Notes: generated by a model not told the origin, from the letters alone. DNA of 64,000 bases from Thalassotalea atypica (GCF_030295975.1 NZ_AP027364.1:2480001-2544000); one strand, 5' to 3'. Positions 8,526 to 18,264 are shown, counted from the stretch's first letter. Translations and numbers: made by a program.

Positions 8526-9434
8526 ATGACGGTAAAACATCAACTTCATCCTCGTAACCAGCATAAAAGGGGTTACGACTTTAAAGCTCTGTGTAAAACA
8601 CTACCGTCGTTAAAGCCCTACGTATACCTTAATAAATATCAATCAAAAACCATTGATTTTTCTGATCTTCAAGCGGTAAGAACGTTAAATCAGGCACTGC
8701 TTGCTCATTTTTACCAAATTGATAATTGGCATATTCCCCAAGAGAATTTATGCCCACCGATCCCTGGCCGAGTCGATTACGTTCATTATATTGCTGACTT
8801 GCTAAATTCGTTAAACGACAGCAAGAACGTAAGAGTATTGGATATCGGCACAGGAGCAAGTTGTATATACCCTCTTTTAGGGTATCGAAGTTACGGGTGG
8901 TCATTTGTTGCTACAGATATCGATCCAAAATCGATCAGTAACGCTCAATCTATTTTGACCAAAAACAAAATTGCAGAAAATCAAATTGAATGCCGACTAC
9001 AATCGGCACCAAGCAAGATATTTGATGGTATTGTTAAACCAGATGAAACATTTGATTTGACCATGTGCAATCCTCCCTTTCATCAGTCGTTAGCCAAAGC
9101 AATGCAAGGAAATAGCCAGAAGTGGGCAAACTTAAACAAAGCAAAAGGCAACATCAGCACAGGAAAAGAAACCAAAGCGGCTCTTAATTTCGGCGGGCAA
9201 GAAGCAGAGCTTTGGTGTCAAGGTGGCGAGCGGACTTTTGTTCGAAACATGATCAAAGAAAGCCGTAAGTATGGACATCAAGTCACATGGTTTACTTGCC
9301 TTATTTCGCAAAAAGATAACGTTAGTCCTTTGAAGTTAGCATTGAAGAAGCAAAACGTCACACAAAGTAAAGTAGTAAAAATGGCGCAAGGACAAAAAGT
9401 TAGCCGCTTTATTGCATGGAGTTTTCAAGCGTAG
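8526..9434 (+). CDS. rlmF: 23S rRNA (adenine(1618)-N6)-methyltransferase
   Basis: This 302-residue enzyme methylates A1618 of 23S rRNA using S-adenosylmethionine. The N-terminal LHPRNQHKRGYDFKALCKTLPSLKPYV is the RlmF (YbiN) signature. The SAM-binding loop VLDIGTGASCIYPLLG is at about 107-122, and the N6-adenine methylase motif NPPFHQS is at about 181-187. The length matches the E. coli enzyme. The gene follows the DUF1456 gene closely. Nothing unusual is seen. Confidence 0.95.
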   Translation: MTVKHQLHPRNQHKRGYDFKALCKTLPSLKPYVYLNKYQSKTIDFSDLQAVRTLNQALLAHFYQIDNWHIPQENLCPPIPGRVDYVHYIADLLNSLNDSKNVRVLDIGTGASCIYPLLGYRSYGWSFVATDIDPKSISNAQSILTKNKIAENQIECRLQSAPSKIFDGIVKPDETFDLTMCNPPFHQSLAKAMQGNSQKWANLNKAKGNISTGKETKAALNFGGQEAELWCQGGERTFVRNMIKESRKYGHQVTWFTCLISQKDNVSPLKLALKKQNVTQSKVVKMAQGQKVSRFIAWSFQA

Positions 9435-9654
9435 GATAAGCTCTACGTCTAAAGATTGGTTATCACCAGTTGAGGCAAAATAAGCACTCTATTTCAAAAA
9501 TCTAATAATATTTGCTGGTCAAGCGTGTTGTGAAAGCCAATATCAAATATTTAACAGTTCAGACTGGAACACGACTTAATCCTATCTATGTTTTTAAATA
9601 ACCAATTAATTAGGCTAAGATGTAGGCCTTGTAGTTTCTGGCACCAACCATCAC

Positions 9655-10668
9655 ATGAATGATAGAACCATTACAATTCATTATATCAATGCATTACTCA
9701 GTGGCTTAAAACAACACGGCAAGAATGCAGATTTACTGCTAACAAAATTTGGTATAACGCAAGACATGTTATCGGATTCATCTACTCGGGTATCATTTGC
9801 GGTTTATGCTGCTATCAATCGTTACGTTTGGAAGGTACTTAAAGATGAAAATATGGGCTTTGGTTATAAGCCTTTGCCGAACGGCGCTTTTTATTATGCA
9901 GGTTCGCTAGCTATTGGCTCTGAAAATTTAGAAGGGGCATTAAAGCTATTAGTCGGTTTTTACAATTATGTTGAGCATGGTTTTACGCTAAATCTCACGA
10001 TTGGCGACGACGAGAGTGAAATTGAAATCAAATTAATTGATCCCTCTCTAGACTCCCATCACATGCTTGCTGATTTTCTTATGGTCTCTTTTCACCGTTT
10101 TTGCTGTTGGCTGATAGGCCAACAATTAGAACTACAGCAGGTTGAATTTGACTTTCCGACTCCTGTACATAAAGTGGAGTATGCACGTCTATTTTCCTGC
10201 CCCAAAAAGTTTAGTGCAAACAAACTGGCCATACGTTTCACTAGTGATTATTTGTCACATTCTATTGTAAGAAACACTTTAGAATTTAATGATTATGTCG
10301 CGGTGACCCCCATGAACATCTTACTAAACCCTGTTGCAGAGGATAACTACACCACTAAAGTCAAACAGCTCATTGAAGGACATCTAGATTCTGATTTTCC
10401 TAATTTTGAAGATGTCGCCACACAATTAAGTATGGTGCCTAAAACCTTGCGACAGAAACTTAAGCTAGAAGGCTGTACATATCAACAGATAAAGGATGAT
10501 ATTCGTCGGGACTTGGCCATATACTGCTTATATCAGCCAAACTATACAATTGCTAATATCGCAGAAAAAGTAGGATTTACCGAAACAGGTGCCTTTATTA
10601 GAGCGTTTAAAGGCTGGACAAATTATACGCCAGGGAATTATCGAGCACAGTTCATTTCTACTTCATAA
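9655..10668 (+). CDS. AraC-family regulator (Arabinose_bd N-terminal type)
   Basis: The 337-residue protein has an N-terminal ligand-sensing region of the Arabinose_bd type (about 15-205) and a C-terminal double helix-turn-helix at about 232-330. The latter includes the closing motif TIANIAEKVGFTETGAFIRAFKGWTNYTPGNYR. Relatives often regulate lipid, ornithine or hydrocarbon catabolism genes. No partner operon lies downstream, because the next gene is convergent, so its target may be distant. The helix-turn-helix ends only 7 residues before the stop, as is normal. Confidence 0.9.
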   Translation: MNDRTITIHYINALLSGLKQHGKNADLLLTKFGITQDMLSDSSTRVSFAVYAAINRYVWKVLKDENMGFGYKPLPNGAFYYAGSLAIGSENLEGALKLLVGFYNYVEHGFTLNLTIGDDESEIEIKLIDPSLDSHHMLADFLMVSFHRFCCWLIGQQLELQQVEFDFPTPVHKVEYARLFSCPKKFSANKLAIRFTSDYLSHSIVRNTLEFNDYVAVTPMNILLNPVAEDNYTTKVKQLIEGHLDSDFPNFEDVATQLSMVPKTLRQKLKLEGCTYQQIKDDIRRDLAIYCLYQPNYTIANIAEKVGFTETGAFIRAFKGWTNYTPGNYRAQFISTS

Positions 10669-10786
10669 ATACTCTGTCGGTGTAACTATTGTTTCAAAAA
10701 ACATGATGTAGAACTAAAAGTACACCAATCGCACTATGTCCTGTAACTATTACACAATAATCGATAAAAGCGTCGCAATTGATAAT

Positions 10787-11857
10787 TCAAAGAATATTCA
10801 TGGCTTGTTTGTATGTGTTAGGTGACATCTTAGTCCAGTTTTTAAATGCGCGCGCAAAATTGCTATAGTTTGAAAAGCCTAGTAAATGTCCTATATCGGC
10901 TACCGATAAATCCGAACATTGAATGTAATCTAGTGCCAGTTCATGGCGACATTCTTCAACAATCGACCTGAAGGTACAATTATACATCTCTAATCGACGT
11001 TGCATGGTGCGCTCACTCATGTAAAAACGATTTGATATACTGCTCAATGAGCTATTCTCTTTGGATAAATTTTGTTTCACCAGTATCTTTATTTGAGCAA
11101 TAAGATCGTCGCGCTCCAATAACCTAACCCTATCTTTTAATTCTTTGGTACTAAGATCTAAGTTTCCATATAAATTACTATCAAGCTGTACTTGTCTCTC
11201 AAGCATCTCGTGCTCAAAAGCTATTTCAAAAATAGGCTGTTCAAATTCAATGTCGCAGCGGAAAAAGCGACGGAAGTAACTGACGTCTTTTACTAATGGT
11301 CGCATGGTTTTTACGTGCTTAGGAGCAAAGTCATCACCATAATGCTGTCGGCATAACGTAATAATAGCGCCTAGAAATGCATCCATGTTTATTGCAGGAA
11401 TGTATTCATCGGTACATACCGTTACTCGCACACTATAGCCATCTTTCATCTTAACTACGCACAATTTGGCTGCATCAGAAAATAGCTGAAAGTACCTAAA
11501 CATGGTTTCTAAGCCTTCTAGTGGTGTTTGTGTTCGCCACATCGTTGGCCCAAGGAAGTTAAATATTTTAGGGTTGGCAAAACGCCCAGCTTTGATGCCA
11601 ATAGTCTCATCTTGAGTCATATCATATAATTTTTGCCAAAGATTACATGAATTAAGATTGGTGATTCTGTAGTTAACATCCGTCAGACGTTTCAAATCAA
11701 TTTGTTCTTGGTGAAAGAAAAGTTTTTGATCTATGCCTAACTCATCAAGTACAGGTAACATTAATAAGAGATAGCTGCCACTGACGTAAGCACCATCTGA
11801 AGGCTTGTCGTGGTTTAAGTCCGGGGTAGTTATGCAATTCAAATGAGGGGCCGGCAT
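10787..11857 (-). CDS. AraC-family regulator (Arabinose_bd N-terminal type)
   Basis: This 356-residue regulator has the same architecture as the one at 9655, but the two are clearly different in sequence. The sensing region spans about 25-215. The AraC DNA-binding domain is at about 255-350 with LSVADIGHLLGFSNYSNFARAFKNWTKMSP. It is divergent from the crotonase gene at 12252 with 394 bases between them, so control of that gene is possible but unproven. The start is an ATG (MPAPHLN) with no strong ribosome site. Confidence 0.9.
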   Translation of the reverse strand: MPAPHLNCITTPDLNHDKPSDGAYVSGSYLLLMLPVLDELGIDQKLFFHQEQIDLKRLTDVNYRITNLNSCNLWQKLYDMTQDETIGIKAGRFANPKIFNFLGPTMWRTQTPLEGLETMFRYFQLFSDAAKLCVVKMKDGYSVRVTVCTDEYIPAINMDAFLGAIITLCRQHYGDDFAPKHVKTMRPLVKDVSYFRRFFRCDIEFEQPIFEIAFEHEMLERQVQLDSNLYGNLDLSTKELKDRVRLLERDDLIAQIKILVKQNLSKENSSLSSISNRFYMSERTMQRRLEMYNCTFRSIVEECRHELALDYIQCSDLSVADIGHLLGFSNYSNFARAFKNWTKMSPNTYKQAMNIL

Positions 11858-12251
11858 TGATCCAGTAACCGTTAACTGTTGTATATTTGCTGTTTACCAT
11901 AGCACTATTGTCGGCTCAGGAATAGTCAACCAACTACTTAACCTAACTAGCTCACCAAAAGCGCAATAACGCCTCACATTTCATGTGCTATAAATAAGCT
12001 CCCCTATTATAGCCCAATCTATCGCAGGGCTAGACAGTAAAGTGTCGCCGTTCAATAAATACATTTTAAAAGCACTATTGGCATTTCTCTTTAAATGAAT
12101 TACACATCAAAAATTCAAACAAGTGTTTAAATTGCTTTTATAATTGATTTTAATGCGTTAAATTTGTCGGTCATCATAAGCTTGCAGTTAAGTTTGTAGC
12201 CCAGTTAACTTCAATGCTGAGTCTAAAGAATTTGAACAATAAGGAGCCACA
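11858..12251. other. Divergent intergenic region
   Basis: These 394 AT-rich bases between the AraC gene and the crotonase gene hold a clear AAGGAG ribosome site just before 12252. I see no ORF, RNA gene or convincing operator. Confidence 0.5.
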
Positions 12252-12944
12252 ATGGCCTTAGTTACCACAGAAATAGAAGAACAAATTGCGACAATCACTA
12301 TAACTAACGGCAAAGTAAACGCTATTTCTCACCAAGTGATTGACGAATTAAACGCAGCTCTTGATCAAGCTGAACAAGAAAAAGCCGTTGTTATCTTAAC
12401 GGGGCAACCGGGTATTCTTTCTGGTGGATACGACTTAAAAACCATGAAAGCGGGCCCTGACTCGGCAATCGGTTTGGTCACCAAAGGATCTAACCTAGCT
12501 CGCAGAATGCTCGCGTTTCCCTACCCTATTATTGTTGCATGTAGCGGCCACGCTGTTGCAAAAGGTGCGTTCATATTATTAAGCTGTGATTATCGCATCG
12601 GTTGTGACGGTGACTTTAAAATTGGCTTAAATGAAGTCGCAATAGGTATGACGATGCATAATGCGGGTATTGAAATTGCGCAAAGCCGTATCCCAATCAA
12701 CTACCTTAATCGTTCAGTTAACAATGCTGAAATGTTTGATCCAAAAACGGCAATTAAAGCGGGCTTTTTAGACATCATCGTCGCCCCAGAACAATTGATG
12801 GCAACAGCTAAATTTACTGCAGAACAAATGAAAAAACTTGATATGACTGCACACATTGGCACCAAATTAAAGCAACGTAAAGCGTCGTTAGCAGCCCTTG
12901 ATCAGGCAATCGAAGTTGATGCTAACCTAGTGATTAACTTATAA
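12252..12944 (+). CDS. Crotonase/enoyl-CoA hydratase-family protein
   Basis: This 230-residue protein shows the crotonase fold. The oxyanion-hole segments are SGGYDLKTM (about 57-65) and GHAVAKGAF (about 98-106), followed by SCDYRIG and GLNEVAIGMTM. It closely resembles a short crotonase subfamily of about 229 residues. The first catalytic Glu of true enoyl-CoA hydratases (in GGCEL) is replaced by Phe in KGAFIL, while the second is kept in LNEVAIG. Water addition in the standard way is therefore doubtful, and isomerase or other acyl-CoA chemistry is possible. The gene has a strong AAGGAG site, is a single-gene unit, and is followed by a terminator. Confidence 0.85.
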   Translation: MALVTTEIEEQIATITITNGKVNAISHQVIDELNAALDQAEQEKAVVILTGQPGILSGGYDLKTMKAGPDSAIGLVTKGSNLARRMLAFPYPIIVACSGHAVAKGAFILLSCDYRIGCDGDFKIGLNEVAIGMTMHNAGIEIAQSRIPINYLNRSVNNAEMFDPKTAIKAGFLDIIVAPEQLMATAKFTAEQMKKLDMTAHIGTKLKQRKASLAALDQAIEVDANLVINL

Positions 12945-12956
12945 CACCTAGTTAAT

Positions 12957-12988
12957 GAACGCCCTGACATGGTTAGGGCATTCGTTTT
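12957..12988 (+). terminator. Rho-independent terminator of the crotonase gene
   Basis: The arms GAACGCCCTGAC and GTTAGGGCATTC, with one mismatch and a G-U pair, enclose a short loop and are followed by GTTTT. Confidence 0.75.
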
Positions 12989-13446
12989 GTCGCTCAAATA
13001 ACCATCCGTAAACCGCTGTCATCGGCTAAAGTTATAGCGCTCATGACTTATCCTATCCCCACACTGCTAATTTCTTTGTTGCTAAATAGGCATCAAACTA
13101 ATACTACTATGGTCCAATCGTTGAACACGCCTTAAATATATACACTCGTCTATGCGGGTCAGAGCTTTCCTATTATTGATTAGCTAATATTTCAACAAAG
13201 TTAATGTTATGCCTTGAACTATATTCATCTGTAAACACTAATGAACATAGACACTATTTCAAGTCTTGATTAATAAGTGCACTACCTATGGACAAATAGT
13301 AGTCATTCGGTGTTATGTTATAGCTACACTTAAATAGTATTTTTGTGCTCGGTACTAGGGATAAAAGAATACCGTGTGATTCAAGAAAATATATACATTC
13401 AATGTCTATTCATTAGTGAACTGGAATCGTTATAGAAGGTAATATT
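12989..13446. other. Long leader region of the 2-oxoacid oxidoreductase operon
   Basis: About 460 bases contain no ORF of note and no recognisable RNA. The end carries a GAAGG ribosome site 7 bases before the GTG start at 13447. The promoter must lie here, but I could not identify operators. Confidence 0.45.
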
Positions 13447-15249
13447 GTGGATATAAAAAAGAAAGAAAATATCGAATTTTTCCACCAAGTTGTTGATTGT
13501 CAATATGCATGCCCTGCTCATACCCCCGTCCCAGAATACATCCGCTTAATTGCTCAAGGTAAATACAACGAAGCCTATATGGTCAATTGGCAGTCCAACG
13601 TATTTCCAGGCATCTTAGGTAGAACCTGTGATCGCCCTTGTGAACCCGCATGCAGGCGCGGACGATTAGGTGATGATGAAGAGCCCGTAGCAATATGTCG
13701 TTTAAAGCGAGTAGCTAGCGACAACAAAAACAACATATCCAGTTTATTACCTAACATCCCAACGAAGAAGAACGGGAAACGGATTGCACTTATTGGTGCA
13801 GGCCCTGCATCACTCACTGTTGCACGAGATTTAATGCCATTAGGCTATAACATCACTTTATACGATGAACAATACAAAGGTGGCGGTATGATCCGCAGCC
13901 AAATACCCAGCTTTCGCCTACCCGATGAAGTACTGGATGAAGAAGTTAACTATGTATTGGATATGGGCGTTCATACCCTTTTCAATCAACGGGTCGACTC
14001 ACTCAAAGCGGTTTTACAGCAGAATTTCGATGCCGTTTTTATAGGCACAGGAGCGCCAAAGGGAAGAGATCTAGCACTCCCTGGGAGAGAAGAAGCTAGG
14101 GCAAATATTCATATTGGTGTTGAATGGCTTGCTAATGTTGCTTTTAAACATACCAGCGCTATTGGTAAAAAAGTGATTGTATTGGGTGGTGGTAATACGG
14201 CAATGGATTGTTGTAGAACCGCATTACGATTGGGAGGCAAAGACGTCACTGTTACCGTACGTAGCCCTTTTGAATCCATGAAAGCTTCTCCATGGGAAAT
14301 AGAAGATGCGCAACATGAAGGCATTCCTATTTTGGACAATCATGTACCGAAAGAATTTATTGTCGAAGACTCTAAGCTAGTCGCTATGCGTTTTGAAAAA
14401 GTAAAAGCTGAATTTGATGAGCAAGGTAATCGTAGTTTAATTCCCCTAGATGAACCCCCCGTTATTATCGAATGTGACGACGTGCTAATTGCCGTTGGCC
14501 AATCAAATAGCTTTCCTTGGATAGAGCGAGACATCGGCATCGCTTTTAATAAGTGGGATATGCCAAAAGTTAATCGCGAAACATTTGCCACCACGCATGA
14601 AAAAGTCTTTATCGGCGGTGACGCGGCATTTGGCCCCGAAAATATTATTACGGCAGTCGCTCACGGTCACCAAGCCGCAATATCAATTGATTTATATTGC
14701 CATGGAAAGGACATAAAACAACGGCCAGACGCAGGTGTGAATTTGCTCAGCCAGAAAATGGGGGTACATGAATGGAGCTATGACAGTCCGGTCAGTAATG
14801 ACGACAGAAATGCCGTGCCATTAATGGAGCTAAAAGAAGCCCTTAAGAACTTGAGCAATGAAGTAGAACTAGGTTTTGATGAACAGCGAGCCATTTCGGA
14901 GGCCGCGCGTTGTCTCAATTGTGATATGCAAACGGTATTTACTGAAGATAAGTGTATTGAGTGCGATGCTTGCGTTGATGTCTGTCCGACAAAAGTTTTA
15001 ACCATGACGGGCAAGGAAGAAGATGAATCGACGCTTAGAGATAAATTGACCATTCCCGCTAAAAACCTAGAACAGCCACTTTATGTTTCCGGTGACTTAG
15101 CAACAGGTCGAGTAATGGTTAAAGATGAAGACATATGCCTGCATTGTGGCTTATGCGCTGAGCGTTGCCCAACAGGAGCCTGGGACTTACAACAATTTAC
15201 CTATATTGAAGCTAAAGCCTGTGACAATTTAGCGCATAAGGCAGAATAA
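13447..15249 (+). CDS. GltD-like FAD/NAD(P)-binding oxidoreductase with ferredoxin domains (2-oxoacid oxidoreductase subunit)
   Basis: This 600-residue protein has three parts. Residues about 15-80 are a Cys-rich helical iron-sulfur domain (CQYACPAHTPVPEY, GRTCDRPCEPACRRG) as in the glutamate synthase small subunit. Residues about 115-430 are the FAD/NAD(P) two-dinucleotide fold (IALIGAGPASLTVARDL and KKVIVLGGGNTAMDCC). The C-terminus carries two 4Fe-4S motifs, CIECDACVDVCP and CLHCGLCAERCP. It is 2 bases from the alpha-subunit gene. By analogy with the NADP-linked 2-oxoglutarate oxidoreductase known from Azoarcus, it probably passes electrons between the 2-oxoacid-oxidising subunits and NAD(P). 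The start is GTG with a GAAGG site. Confidence 0.85.
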   Translation: MDIKKKENIEFFHQVVDCQYACPAHTPVPEYIRLIAQGKYNEAYMVNWQSNVFPGILGRTCDRPCEPACRRGRLGDDEEPVAICRLKRVASDNKNNISSLLPNIPTKKNGKRIALIGAGPASLTVARDLMPLGYNITLYDEQYKGGGMIRSQIPSFRLPDEVLDEEVNYVLDMGVHTLFNQRVDSLKAVLQQNFDAVFIGTGAPKGRDLALPGREEARANIHIGVEWLANVAFKHTSAIGKKVIVLGGGNTAMDCCRTALRLGGKDVTVTVRSPFESMKASPWEIEDAQHEGIPILDNHVPKEFIVEDSKLVAMRFEKVKAEFDEQGNRSLIPLDEPPVIIECDDVLIAVGQSNSFPWIERDIGIAFNKWDMPKVNRETFATTHEKVFIGGDAAFGPENIITAVAHGHQAAISIDLYCHGKDIKQRPDAGVNLLSQKMGVHEWSYDSPVSNDDRNAVPLMELKEALKNLSNEVELGFDEQRAISEAARCLNCDMQTVFTEDKCIECDACVDVCPTKVLTMTGKEEDESTLRDKLTIPAKNLEQPLYVSGDLATGRVMVKDEDICLHCGLCAERCPTGAWDLQQFTYIEAKACDNLAHKAE

Positions 15250-15251
15250 TC

Positions 15252-17150
15252 ATGAGTAATAAAACAAATACAAAATCAAAAGTACCTACTCTAAAGTCGG
15301 TCAATGAATTGGTCATAAAATTTGCCAACGTTAACGGTACAGGCTCTGCTAGCGCTAATAACATGTTTGCTAAAGCGATTTTTAGAATGGGGATTCCTGT
15401 TACCCCAAAAAATATTTTTCCTTCAAATATTCAAGGGTTACCCACATGGTACGAAGTACGTATCAGTGAAAAAGGCTATCAAGGACGACGTGAAGGCATC
15501 GACATGATGGTTGCTGTTAACCCGCAGAGTATGGATAAAGATGTTAAGTCGGTACGCGCGGGCGGCTACTTTGTTTACGACTCCACTCGTCCTATAGATA
15601 TTCGCTACATACGCGAAGACATCCACTATATCGGTATACCACTTACTGACATATGCCGCCAAGAATATACGGATGCGCGTCAACGCCAATTATTTAAAAA
15701 TGTTATTTATATCGGCGCGTTAGCAGCGTTGCTTGGCATAGAGTTTAATGTGCTGTCTGATTTAGTCGGCGATCAGTTCAAAGGCAAGCAAAAGCTAATC
15801 GCACCGAATATTCACGCGTTAGAGCTTGGTTATCAATATGCCAATAACCATTTTGACTGTCCTTTAGCTATTCGCGTTGAACGACGTGATTTAGTAAAAG
15901 ATCGCATCCTAACCACAGGCAACAATGCTACAGGATTAGCAGCCGTTTATGCAGGTGCTACTGTTGCGGCTTGGTATCCTATTACGCCTTCAACGTCGGT
16001 TGTTGAAGCGTTTGAAAAATATGCATCAAGGTTAAGAATAGATGCCGGCACAGGTCTAAAGAATTATGCCATTGTCCAAGCAGAAGATGAGCTGTCTGCT
16101 ATTGGCATGGTGATTGGTGCTGCTTGGAATGGGGCACGTAGCTTCACAGCAACCAGTGGGCCAGGTATTTCTTTAATGAGTGAATTCTTAGGGCTGGCCT
16201 ATTTTGCCGAAGTTCCTGCGGTTTTGATTAACGTGCAACGTGCTGGACCGTCAACAGGTATGCCAACACGTACACAACAGCCTGATGTGTTGTCTTGTGC
16301 TTACGCTTCTCACGGTGACACTAAGCATGTGTTGTTATTTCCTTCAAACCCGAAAGAGTGTTTTGATTTAACCGCAGAAGCCTTTGATGCTACCGATCGC
16401 TTACAAACGCCTGTTATTGTCATGCCAGATTTGGATTTAGGTATGAACGATCACCTATGTGAGCCATTTACATGGGACGATAGCTGTCGGTATGATCGCG
16501 GTAAGGTGCTTAATGCAGCGCAACTTGACGAGCTAAGCGCACGAGGTAAACGTTTTGGCCGGTACAATGACGTTGACGGTGATGGCATTTGTTATCGCAC
16601 TTACCCCGGTACCCATCCTACTAAAGGTGCTTTTTTCACTCGCGGTACATCAAGAGACCCTTACGCCGTTTACAGTGAGGACGGCGATGTTTACGTTGAA
16701 AACGTAAATCGTTTAAATAGAAAATTTATCACCGCCAAACAAATATTGCCTGCCCCCGAGCAAGTACCGGCAAAAAACACCAATAAAAAGTCTGAAGTCG
16801 GTGTAATTTATTACGGCACCAGTGACGCTTCCACTAGAGAAGCGCTTGATATTTTGGCTGCCGAAGGTGTGTTTATTGATGGCTTGCGTATTAAAGCGTT
16901 TCCGTTTCATTCACTAGTTGAGCAATTTATTCATAATCATCAGCAAATTTTTGTCATTGACCAAAACCGAGATGGCCAAATGCGCACTTTGCTTGTCAAT
17001 GAACTAGATGCTCAGCCAAGTAAGTTAATCAAATTACTCAGTTACGACGGTATGCCTATTACTGCTCAAAACATTCGTCAACAAATTGAGAACCACTTAT
17101 TTACTGAGAAAACGAAAAAAAAGACCGCCAATACCAAGAGAGGTAAATAA
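15252..17150 (+). CDS. 2-oxoacid:acceptor oxidoreductase, fused gamma-alpha subunit
   Basis: In this 632-residue protein, residues about 20-200 are the gamma domain (VNELVIKFANVNGTGSASAN, GIPVTPKNIFPSNIQG). About 225-630 are the alpha or pyrimidine-binding part (AGATVAAWYPITPSTSVVEA, IVQAEDELSAIGMVIGAAWN, TSGPGISLMSEFLGLAYFAE). The order and the YPITPST motif are those of KorA-type subunits. The enzyme oxidatively decarboxylates a 2-oxoacid to its acyl-CoA with thiamine diphosphate and iron-sulfur centres. Whether the substrate is 2-oxoglutarate, a branched 2-oxoacid or another compound cannot be read here. It is co-transcribed with its neighbours on both sides, with gaps of 2 and 1 bases. 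Confidence 0.9.
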   Translation: MSNKTNTKSKVPTLKSVNELVIKFANVNGTGSASANNMFAKAIFRMGIPVTPKNIFPSNIQGLPTWYEVRISEKGYQGRREGIDMMVAVNPQSMDKDVKSVRAGGYFVYDSTRPIDIRYIREDIHYIGIPLTDICRQEYTDARQRQLFKNVIYIGALAALLGIEFNVLSDLVGDQFKGKQKLIAPNIHALELGYQYANNHFDCPLAIRVERRDLVKDRILTTGNNATGLAAVYAGATVAAWYPITPSTSVVEAFEKYASRLRIDAGTGLKNYAIVQAEDELSAIGMVIGAAWNGARSFTATSGPGISLMSEFLGLAYFAEVPAVLINVQRAGPSTGMPTRTQQPDVLSCAYASHGDTKHVLLFPSNPKECFDLTAEAFDATDRLQTPVIVMPDLDLGMNDHLCEPFTWDDSCRYDRGKVLNAAQLDELSARGKRFGRYNDVDGDGICYRTYPGTHPTKGAFFTRGTSRDPYAVYSEDGDVYVENVNRLNRKFITAKQILPAPEQVPAKNTNKKSEVGVIYYGTSDASTREALDILAAEGVFIDGLRIKAFPFHSLVEQFIHNHQQIFVIDQNRDGQMRTLLVNELDAQPSKLIKLLSYDGMPITAQNIRQQIENHLFTEKTKKKTANTKRGK

Positions 17151-17151
17151 G

Positions 17152-18204
17152 ATGACCTTTATTCGCCCAGACTTTCGTCACCCTCAATCGCCGAAAAACG
17201 ATATTGGCTATACATCGAAAGATTACGAAGGTGCATTATCAACACTTTGCGCTGGCTGTGGTCATGACTCTATCAGCGCAGCACTTATTCAGGCGTGCTT
17301 TGAGATGTCAATAGAGCCGCACAAAGTTGCAAAAATATCAGGCATTGGCTGTTCCTCTAAAACACCCACTTATTTTTTGGGGAACTCGCACGGTTTTAAC
17401 TCCGTACACGGCAGAATGCCCTCAGTAACAACTGGCGCTAATTTGGCCAACCGTGAATTAAAGTACGTTGGCGTTTCTGGCGATGGTGATTCCGCTTCTA
17501 TTGGTCTAGGTCAATTTGCCCACGTCGTGCGTCGAAACCTCAATATGTTGTATATTGTGGAAAATAATGGCTGCTATGGCTTAACCAAAGGGCAAATGTC
17601 GGCGACCACAGATGTTGATTCCGTCAATAAATCAGGGATGCTTAACGAACACCAACCTATAGATTTAGTCAATTTGGCCTTAGAGTTAGGCGCTACGTTT
17701 GTAGCACGGAGTTTTTCTGGTGATAAAGGCCAACTCGTTCCATTAATGAAAGCGGCCATGTCACACCGTGGATTTGCCTTTATCGACGTGGTATCACCTT
17801 GTGTAACTTTTAACAATAATGTGGGCTCAACAAAAAGTTACGACTATATTCGTGAGCATAACGAAGCGACCTCCGCTCTTGATTTTGTGCCAATGAAAGA
17901 TGAGATTACCACCAGTTATGAACAAGGCGCTAGCCAAGAGGTAACCTTGCATGACGGCTCAGTGATTCACCTAACCAAAGCAATTTCCGGTTTCGATCCT
18001 TGTGATCGCAGAGCTGCTATCGATGCAATTAAAGATCACAATGAGCGAGGAGAAATATTGACGGGGCTGCTTTATGTTGATACCGATCCCACTGATTTAC
18101 ATGATATGTCTGGCACTAGCTGTAAACCGCTTAATTCATTAAACGAAGATGTATTGTGTCCCGGCAATGCAACACTCCAATCAATCAATGAGAGTTTTAG
18201 GTAG
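17152..18204 (+). CDS. 2-oxoacid:acceptor oxidoreductase, beta (TPP-binding) subunit
   Basis: This 350-residue protein has the beta-subunit features LCAGCGHDSISAALIQAC near the N-terminus, GISGIGCSS-like Cys clustering, HGRMPSVTTGANLAN, and the thiamine-diphosphate motif GDGDSASIGLGQFAHVVRRN ending in IVENNGCYGLTKGQ. It lacks the long ferredoxin extension, which is supplied by the first gene of the operon. The real start is the ATG at 17152 (MTFIRPDFRHPQ), 7 bases after AGAGAGG. A longer in-frame reading from 17086 overlaps the alpha gene and has no support. It is the last gene of the operon. Confidence 0.9.
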   Translation: MTFIRPDFRHPQSPKNDIGYTSKDYEGALSTLCAGCGHDSISAALIQACFEMSIEPHKVAKISGIGCSSKTPTYFLGNSHGFNSVHGRMPSVTTGANLANRELKYVGVSGDGDSASIGLGQFAHVVRRNLNMLYIVENNGCYGLTKGQMSATTDVDSVNKSGMLNEHQPIDLVNLALELGATFVARSFSGDKGQLVPLMKAAMSHRGFAFIDVVSPCVTFNNNVGSTKSYDYIREHNEATSALDFVPMKDEITTSYEQGASQEVTLHDGSVIHLTKAISGFDPCDRRAAIDAIKDHNERGEILTGLLYVDTDPTDLHDMSGTSCKPLNSLNEDVLCPGNATLQSINESFR

Positions 18205-18230
18205 AGAAGCCACCTAAATTAACGCGATAA

Positions 18231-18258
18231 AACCAAGTGCAAAATATAGCACTTGGTT
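18231..18258. terminator. Strong hairpin between convergent genes
   Basis: Perfect 10-base arms AACCAAGTGC and GCACTTGGTT enclose an 8-base loop. Read on the minus strand, the hairpin ends in GGTTTTATC, so it mainly fits termination of the YhcC gene. It may act in both directions. Confidence 0.75.
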
Positions 18259-18264
18259 ACGCTA

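Noticed and set aside
17086-17151. Longer N-terminus of the oxidoreductase beta subunit
   Set aside because: The extension overlaps the alpha gene, is Lys/Arg-rich and unlike the family. ATG at 17152 has a good ribosome site and begins the conserved sequence.
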